A DNA stretch of 27,396 nucleotides from JBOHDX01 sp050700835 (GTDB taxonomy: Bacteria; Actinomycetota; Actinomycetes; Propionibacteriales; Nocardioidaceae). Shown piece by piece: positions 23,307 through 27,396 of this stretch. Location: positions 1 to 27,396 of the forward strand of contig JBOHDX010000115.1 in NCBI GenBank assembly GCA_050700835.1, written 5' to 3'. Made by a program: the position numbers and the translations under genes. The first letter of the stretch is position 1. Each line of letters opens with the position of its first letter. The notes below the pieces were generated by a model, which saw only the letters and a list, made by a program, of their open reading frames with translations, was not told where the DNA came from and did no database searches.

Positions 23307-24755
23307 ATGACGGTGACCAAGTCCGACGAGAAGTCCGCAGCAGCGGCCAAGCCGGCGAAGCTGCCGCGCGAGCAGGATCCCCGCAACCCCAACCTGCGGT
23401 TGGCGGCCCTCTTCGACGACGGCTCCGTGGAGCTGATCAGCGATGACGACGGCTCCGGCATGTTGGCCGCCGTCGGCACCGTGGACGGCACCCATGCGGT
23501 CGCGTTCTGCTCCGATGCGACCGTGATGGGTGGCGCCACGGGCGATGCCGGTTGCAAGGTGGTGGTGGCGGCGTACGCCCGAGCCATGGCTGACCAGGCA
23601 CCGATCGTGGGCCTGTGGCACTCCGGTGGCGCCCGGCTCGCCGAAGGCGTGCTCAGCCTGCACGCGGTGGGTCAGATCTTCCACGCCATGACGCAGGCGT
23701 CCGGGATCGTGCCGCAGATCTCGGTGGTGCTCGGTCCGGCTGCGGGTGGCGCGGCGTACGGCCCCGCGTTGACCGACGTCGTGATCCTCGGCCCCGAGGG
23801 CCGAATCTTCGTGACCGGACCCGACGTCGTCCGGTCGGTCACCGGCGAGGAAGTCGACATGCTGCGCCTCGGCGGGCCCGAGCCGCATGGTCGCCGCTCC
23901 GGGGTGGTGCACCTGCTCGCGGAGTCTGAGGCCGACGCGCTCGGACGGGCCCGCACGCTGGTGTCCCTCCTCGGAGACCAAGGTGAGCTGGACGTGGCCG
24001 CCGTGGCCGACGTCGACCTGGCTCGGTCACTGCCGGAGTCGATGCGCCGCGCGTACGACGTGCACCCGCTGCTGGAGGACCTGCTCGACGAGGGCACCCG
24101 CCTGGAGCTGCATGCGCGGTGGGCTCCCAACATCACCACGACGCTCGGCCGGTTCGGCGGCCACTCCGTCGGGGTCATCGCCAACAACCCGTTGCGGCTC
24201 GGCGGCTGTCTGGACTCGCTGTCGGCGGAGAAGGCCGCACGGTTCGTGCGCATGTGTGACGCGTTCGGGGTGCCGATGATCGTCGTCGTGGACGTCCCCG
24301 GCTACCTGCCCGGTGTGGGCCAGGAGTGGGACGGAGTGGTGCGCCGCGGCGCCAAGCTGCTGCACGCGTTCGCCGAGGCAACGGTGCCGAGGGTGACGCT
24401 GGTGACCCGCAAGTCCTACGGAGGCGCCTACATCGCCATGAACGCGCGGTCACTCGGCGCAACCCGGGTGTTCGCGTGGCCGGGAGCCGAGCTTGCGGTC
24501 ATGGGTGCCATCGCCGCCATCAGGATCCTGCACCGGCGGCGGCTGGCCGAGGTGGCGCCGGACGTACGCCCCCAGGTCGAAGCGGAGCTGGCCGCCGAGC
24601 ACGAGCGGATCGCCGGCGGCGTCGACAAGGCCATCGAGATCGGAGTGGTCGACGAGGTCATCCTGCCGGACCAGACCCGCGGCGCGATCGCCCGGGCCTT
24701 GGCGACCGGGCTGGCTCCAGGCGTACGCGGACGGCACGGCAACATCCCACTGTGA
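23307..24755 (+). CDS. Acyl-CoA carboxylase carboxyltransferase (beta) subunit, AccD6-like
   Basis: The 482-aa protein is a carboxyltransferase with two crotonase-like halves. It moves CO2 from carboxybiotin on an alpha subunit to acetyl- or propionyl-CoA. Key features are WHSGGARLAEGV (around 104-115), the first oxyanion loop PAAGGAAYGPAL (around 145-155) and the second SYGGAYIAM (S370-Y371-G372-G373). No biotinylation site or biotin carboxylase is encoded nearby, so it must use an alpha subunit from elsewhere. By position after fabF it matches M. tuberculosis accD6 (Rv2247), which makes malonyl-CoA for fatty-acid and mycolate synthesis. GAGGGG lies 6 nt before the ATG. It closes the operon and would supply the malonyl-CoA used by FabD. 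Confidence 0.93.
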   Translation: MTVTKSDEKSAAAAKPAKLPREQDPRNPNLRLAALFDDGSVELISDDDGSGMLAAVGTVDGTHAVAFCSDATVMGGATGDAGCKVVVAAYARAMADQAPIVGLWHSGGARLAEGVLSLHAVGQIFHAMTQASGIVPQISVVLGPAAGGAAYGPALTDVVILGPEGRIFVTGPDVVRSVTGEEVDMLRLGGPEPHGRRSGVVHLLAESEADALGRARTLVSLLGDQGELDVAAVADVDLARSLPESMRRAYDVHPLLEDLLDEGTRLELHARWAPNITTTLGRFGGHSVGVIANNPLRLGGCLDSLSAEKAARFVRMCDAFGVPMIVVVDVPGYLPGVGQEWDGVVRRGAKLLHAFAEATVPRVTLVTRKSYGGAYIAMNARSLGATRVFAWPGAELAVMGAIAAIRILHRRRLAEVAPDVRPQVEAELAAEHERIAGGVDKAIEIGVVDEVILPDQTRGAIARALATGLAPGVRGRHGNIPL

Positions 24756-24891
24756 GGGCCGGTCTGTCTGCTGTTTAGCCGTTTGTTGGCCGTATGCAGT
24801 CCGAACCTGGTCGGTGTCTTCGACCTTGCTGCGGCAGACTGGAACGGCCAGGGCACAAGCCGAGTCGACGCACGGGGGGAGCGCCACACCT

Positions 24892-25404
24892 ATGAACGGG
24901 CGCGCGCGCACGATCCTGACCGGGGTGGCGATCCTGCTGGTGATCGGGGTCGTCCTGGGGGTCGGCGTCGGCTGGCTCGGTGCGAAACTGCTCAACAGCA
25001 CCGGCCTGCACAACGCGTCGCCGCCGCCGTTCGAGCTGCCTTCCAGCAGCACGACACCGTCGGCGACTCCTCCGACCACCACGCCCACGACGGGGCACCC
25101 GCACAAGCGACACCACCAGTCTGCAGGGTCCGGCTCGGTGCTCAATGCGGCGCCGAAGCACGTGGGGGTGATGGGCCGGATCTATCTGACGGGCACGTTC
25201 GCGCGCGTGCCGCAAGGAGTAACCCTCCAGGTGCAAAGCAAGCAGACGGGGACCTGGTCCGACTTCCCGGTGACGTTGACTACCGGTCCCGGCGGCAGTT
25301 TCAGCACGTACGTCCAGAGCGGCCAGAGTGGGCCGAACCAGTTCCGGATCTCGCTGCCGGGAACCAACAAGACGACGCCGGCCGTGACGGTCAACGTCGG
25401 CTGA
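24892..25404 (+). CDS. Membrane-anchored protein with Pro/Thr/Ser linker and extracytoplasmic domain
   Basis: This 170-aa product has one hydrophobic segment (residues 8-30) after a short basic N-terminus (MNGRAR). A low-complexity Pro/Ser/Thr/His linker (42-80) follows, then a beta-rich C-terminal domain with alternating polar/hydrophobic strands (LTGTFARVPQGVTLQVQSKQ and TGPGGSFSTYVQSGQSGPNQ). The end resembles small secreted Ig-like or bacterial surface domains that bind or present something outside the membrane. It is not a recognised family. The ATG at 24892 has only a weak GGGGGA 12 nt upstream. It lies 136 bp after accD with no visible terminator or promoter in between, so co-transcription is possible but unproven. 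Confidence 0.7.
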   Translation: MNGRARTILTGVAILLVIGVVLGVGVGWLGAKLLNSTGLHNASPPPFELPSSSTTPSATPPTTTPTTGHPHKRHHQSAGSGSVLNAAPKHVGVMGRIYLTGTFARVPQGVTLQVQSKQTGTWSDFPVTLTTGPGGSFSTYVQSGQSGPNQFRISLPGTNKTTPAVTVNVG

Positions 25405-25973
25405 GACGGTCGACGACCGCAGTGCTTGGTCGATGGCACGCATCTGGTCGCCAGCGACCCTCCCGCGGCGAGACGAAAACCGATCGGTCGAGATACTTGT
25501 TCCCGAAACGGCGTCGGACTGGAAACGGGGTCCGCTCATGTCAGACATCAGCGACGGCGTGCTCGCGTAGGTACTCCCGCGGGTATGGCAGAGCGAAGTC
25601 GACGTAACCCCGGCGGGTGGAATGGATGAGTTCCGCCGCGATGAGACGCAACCCGCCGCCAAGTCCCCACATCAGATCTCGGCCTCAAGGTGGATGTTGC
25701 GCGTTATGCCGGCTGATAGCAGTCAGAGGTCCCCATTTCGCACACCATCTCCACCGGCGACAGTTAGCGAAGCGCGTTCAGCTCGTCGATGGCCCGATGG
25801 CCGCGCTTGACCACCCCTGGAACGACATCGTGGCGCCCGTGACGGATGGGGACCTCGAGCATGTGGAGGATCTGTGTCGCTGCGAGCACCGCCGCTCCCT
25901 CCCAGCCGACCAGGACGAGGATTCTCGTCCACAGCTGCCTTCGGACACCGTCCAGCGGATCCTGGAAGGTTAA
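25405..25973. other. Stretch without a recognised intact gene
   Basis: This 569-bp segment holds only short open frames. Two look slightly protein-like on the minus strand. One is a 43-codon frame at 25541-25672 (starting MWGLGGGLRLIAAEL). The other is a 71-codon frame at 25764-25979 with a possible hydrophobic helix (ILVLVGWEGAAVLAATQIL). Neither matches a family I recognise and neither has a convincing ribosome-binding site. They may be remnants of larger genes. No RNA gene, repeat or terminator was seen. Confidence 0.4.
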
Positions 25974-26534
25974 CCACAAGCGGTTGATGAGATCAGTCGC
26001 CCGCGTGCCGCGGTGTTGGGAGGTGCGAGAGGCTTCGCTGACGGTCTGGTGGTGATGTCGTATGTGGAGTGCGAGCCGCCCGAGACGGAGTCCGACTGGC
26101 GTCGCGTGGCCGACACGCTGCGCCAGCTACATCGGCTAACGCCGGGCTGGCCGCAGCGCCCAGGCTGGCGTTCGTCCTCCGATCTGCTCCATGCAGAGAC
26201 CGGGACCAAGATCGACCTCAGTGCAATGCCGCCTGAGGGCGTTGCCCGATGCCGAGCAGCATGGGCGCGCCTTGCCAGGCACCGGACCTGCGTTGTACAC
26301 AGCGACCCGACACCAGGCAATATCCGCATGACTGCCGATCGAGTCGGGATCATCGATTGGGACGAGTCCCACGTCGACGCCGCTGACCTCGACCTGGTGC
26401 TGCCCCATAACGCCGCCGATCTCAGCGACCAGGCACACGACATCGCTGCGCAAGCGTTCGCCGCGTGGGACGCCGCCCGTTGCTGGGACCACGAGTTTGC
26501 AGTCGAGCAGCTCGCCACAGTCCGAGCGCTTTGA
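25974..26534 (+). pseudogene. Aminoglycoside phosphotransferase (APH)-family fragment, N-lobe missing
   Basis: The readable frame opens right after a TAA at 25971 and runs 186 codons to a TGA at 26534. It contains the catalytic loop VVHSDPTPGN (catalytic Asp and Asn) and the metal-binding IIDWDE of APH-type small-molecule kinases, preceded by SYVECEPPETESDWRRVADTL, the usual hinge and helix. Intact family members are roughly 250-300 aa; the N-terminal ATP-binding lobe with its Lys is absent here. A GTG at 26013 could start a 173-aa product, but no Shine-Dalgarno supports it. A 5'-truncated pseudogene is most likely, unless an upstream frameshift hides the rest. The substrate is unknown; the family also acts on non-antibiotic molecules. 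Confidence 0.7.
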
Positions 26535-26721
26535 GCGCGACACCGGAGGGAGCGCGACGCGGCGTGGTGGACCTCTCGTCTGACAGGTTGTCCTGGGTCC
26601 GCCCGACTATGCCGCCCCGCGGGCTGACGCCCGACCATGCCGCGCTGACGGCATAGCGTCGGAGCTCGCTCATGGCAGCCGCGTTGGGTGAAGCCTGCAA
26701 CTGCCGATGAGCGGTAAGTGA

Positions 26722-27099
26722 TCAGCAGACCGCCGGAGGCCAGCGATGCGCGCGCCACTCGTCCCATGACGCGAATCCAGCCGGTGGATCATCGATCGGT
26801 TCACTGCCATCAAGTTCACCTTGCGTAGGGACCTGGATGATGCCTGCCCAATCAGCAAGTTCCTCGTCGGACATCGGCCAAGTGGTATGTGGCTCGTCAG
26901 CCTGCCGTTGATCGAGTCGTCTCCGCTGCTCGGGAGCGCGTACCTTGAAGTAGTAAATCTCCACACTCGCGCCGCGGTCCGCCGCTGCCTTTCGTAGCGC
27001 GGAGCGCTCGTCTCGACCCCATAGTCCGTAGTCGATCACCACGTTGACGCCGAGTTCGAGCGAGCGCAGCCCGATCTCAATGAGCCCTTCCAAGCGCCT
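26722..27099 (-). pseudogene. P-loop kinase-type ATP-binding protein fragment, Walker A part missing
   Basis: The leftward frame of about 125 codons begins RRLEGLIEIGLRSLELGVN after a TGA at 27100-27102 and ends at 26722. The core VVIDYGLWGRDERSALRKAA and the C-terminal WPMSDEELADWAGIIQVP fit the second half of small predicted kinases (AAA/zeta-toxin-like ATP-binding proteins). Such proteins normally start with a GxxGSGKT/S P-loop about 50 residues earlier. Translating the 190 bp upstream on this strand shows no P-loop in any frame, so the 5' part is deleted. It converges with the APH fragment and together they mark a decayed segment. Confidence 0.65.
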
Positions 27100-27282
27100 T
27101 CACCCGCAGACATATGACGCGCGACTCGTCGTCCTGACCCTGCTTACGCACGGTGTGGGATGCGGTTGGTGGACCCCGGCCGCCTGTACCGTCATGTCAC
27201 ATGCCCGACCCACTCCGTACCGCACTGGACCTGCGCACCCCATCAAGATCGACCTGGCGGCGCCGCAGCCCTAGGTGCCTCA

Positions 27283-27396
27283 ATGAGTCTGCTCGATGAT
27301 TGGGCGACCGGACAGGACTGGTATCAGATCTTGGCCCGGGCGTTGCTGTATCGCCTGGGCCCCACCGGGATCTTCGCCGTGCGCAACCGGCTGAAG
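27283..27396 (+). CDS. Start of an unrecognised gene (runs off window)
   Basis: An ATG at 27283 opens 38 codons with no stop before the window ends: MSLLDDWATGQDWYQILAR, then ALLYRLGPTGIFAVRNRLK. Codon use is regular (G/C third positions), so a real gene is plausible. There is only a weak upstream AGGTG. No family was recognised. Confidence 0.45.
   Translation, partial: MSLLDDWATGQDWYQILARALLYRLGPTGIFAVRNRLK

Noticed and set aside
25385..25480. Leftward stretch reading like the tail of a MazF/PemK toxin (GDQMRAIDQAL)
   Set aside because: The match is very short, the upstream sequence in frame lacks other family motifs, and it partly overlaps the end of the gene at 24892-25404.
25541..25672. 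43-codon leftward frame MWGLGGGLRLIAAEL as a separate gene
   Set aside because: It looks somewhat protein-like, but there is a stop just upstream, no Shine-Dalgarno and no known family; left as a possible remnant.

Overview
The window is high-GC actinobacterial chromosome (Actinomycetota). The evidence is strong G/C at third codon positions, frequent GTG starts, -10-like hexamers sitting only 6-7 nt before start codons (leaderless transcription), and a gene set and order close to the Mycobacterium tuberculosis Rv2228c-Rv2247 neighbourhood (established knowledge; no search was run). The family or genus cannot be fixed from the sequence alone. A Propionibacteriales-like or related soil actinobacterium is a guess.

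Left edge (1-540): the 5' end of an IS21-type istA transposase runs off the window, followed by its terminal repeats. Then come a small nested inverted-repeat structure and a 22-bp tandem repeat array just beyond the 3' end of an RNase II-type gene.

Housekeeping block (544-9141): RNB-domain ribonuclease and ArsB/SLC13-type permease (divergent), YaaA, then a leftward operon of Nif3-like protein, C4 zinc-ribbon coiled-coil protein and RNase HI/phosphatase fusion. These are followed by a secreted protein with two cupredoxin domains, tRNA-Val(UAC) and an AhpE-like peroxiredoxin.

Central metabolism block (9184-16201): acyl-CoA synthetase, DUF3052 protein, aceE (pyruvate dehydrogenase E1), then a SpoU/TrmH rRNA methyltransferase coupled to a PolX-type PHP protein. 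A large Tat-like exported protein of unknown role (16305-18077) follows.

Fatty-acid block (18230-24755): a PucR-type regulator (FasR-like) precedes fabD-fabH-acpP-fabF-accD. Together these convert acetyl/malonyl units into acyl chains: AccD with an unlinked biotinylated alpha subunit makes malonyl-CoA, FabD loads it on AcpP, FabH initiates and FabF elongates. AceE upstream supplies acetyl-CoA. The most unusual protein is FabD, which carries a C-terminal biotinyl/lipoyl-like domain with Arg where the modified Lys should be.

Right edge (24892-27396): a membrane-anchored protein, then about 1.9 kb of gene remnants (an N-terminally truncated APH-type phosphotransferase and a P-loop-less kinase fragment), and the start of an unrecognised gene.
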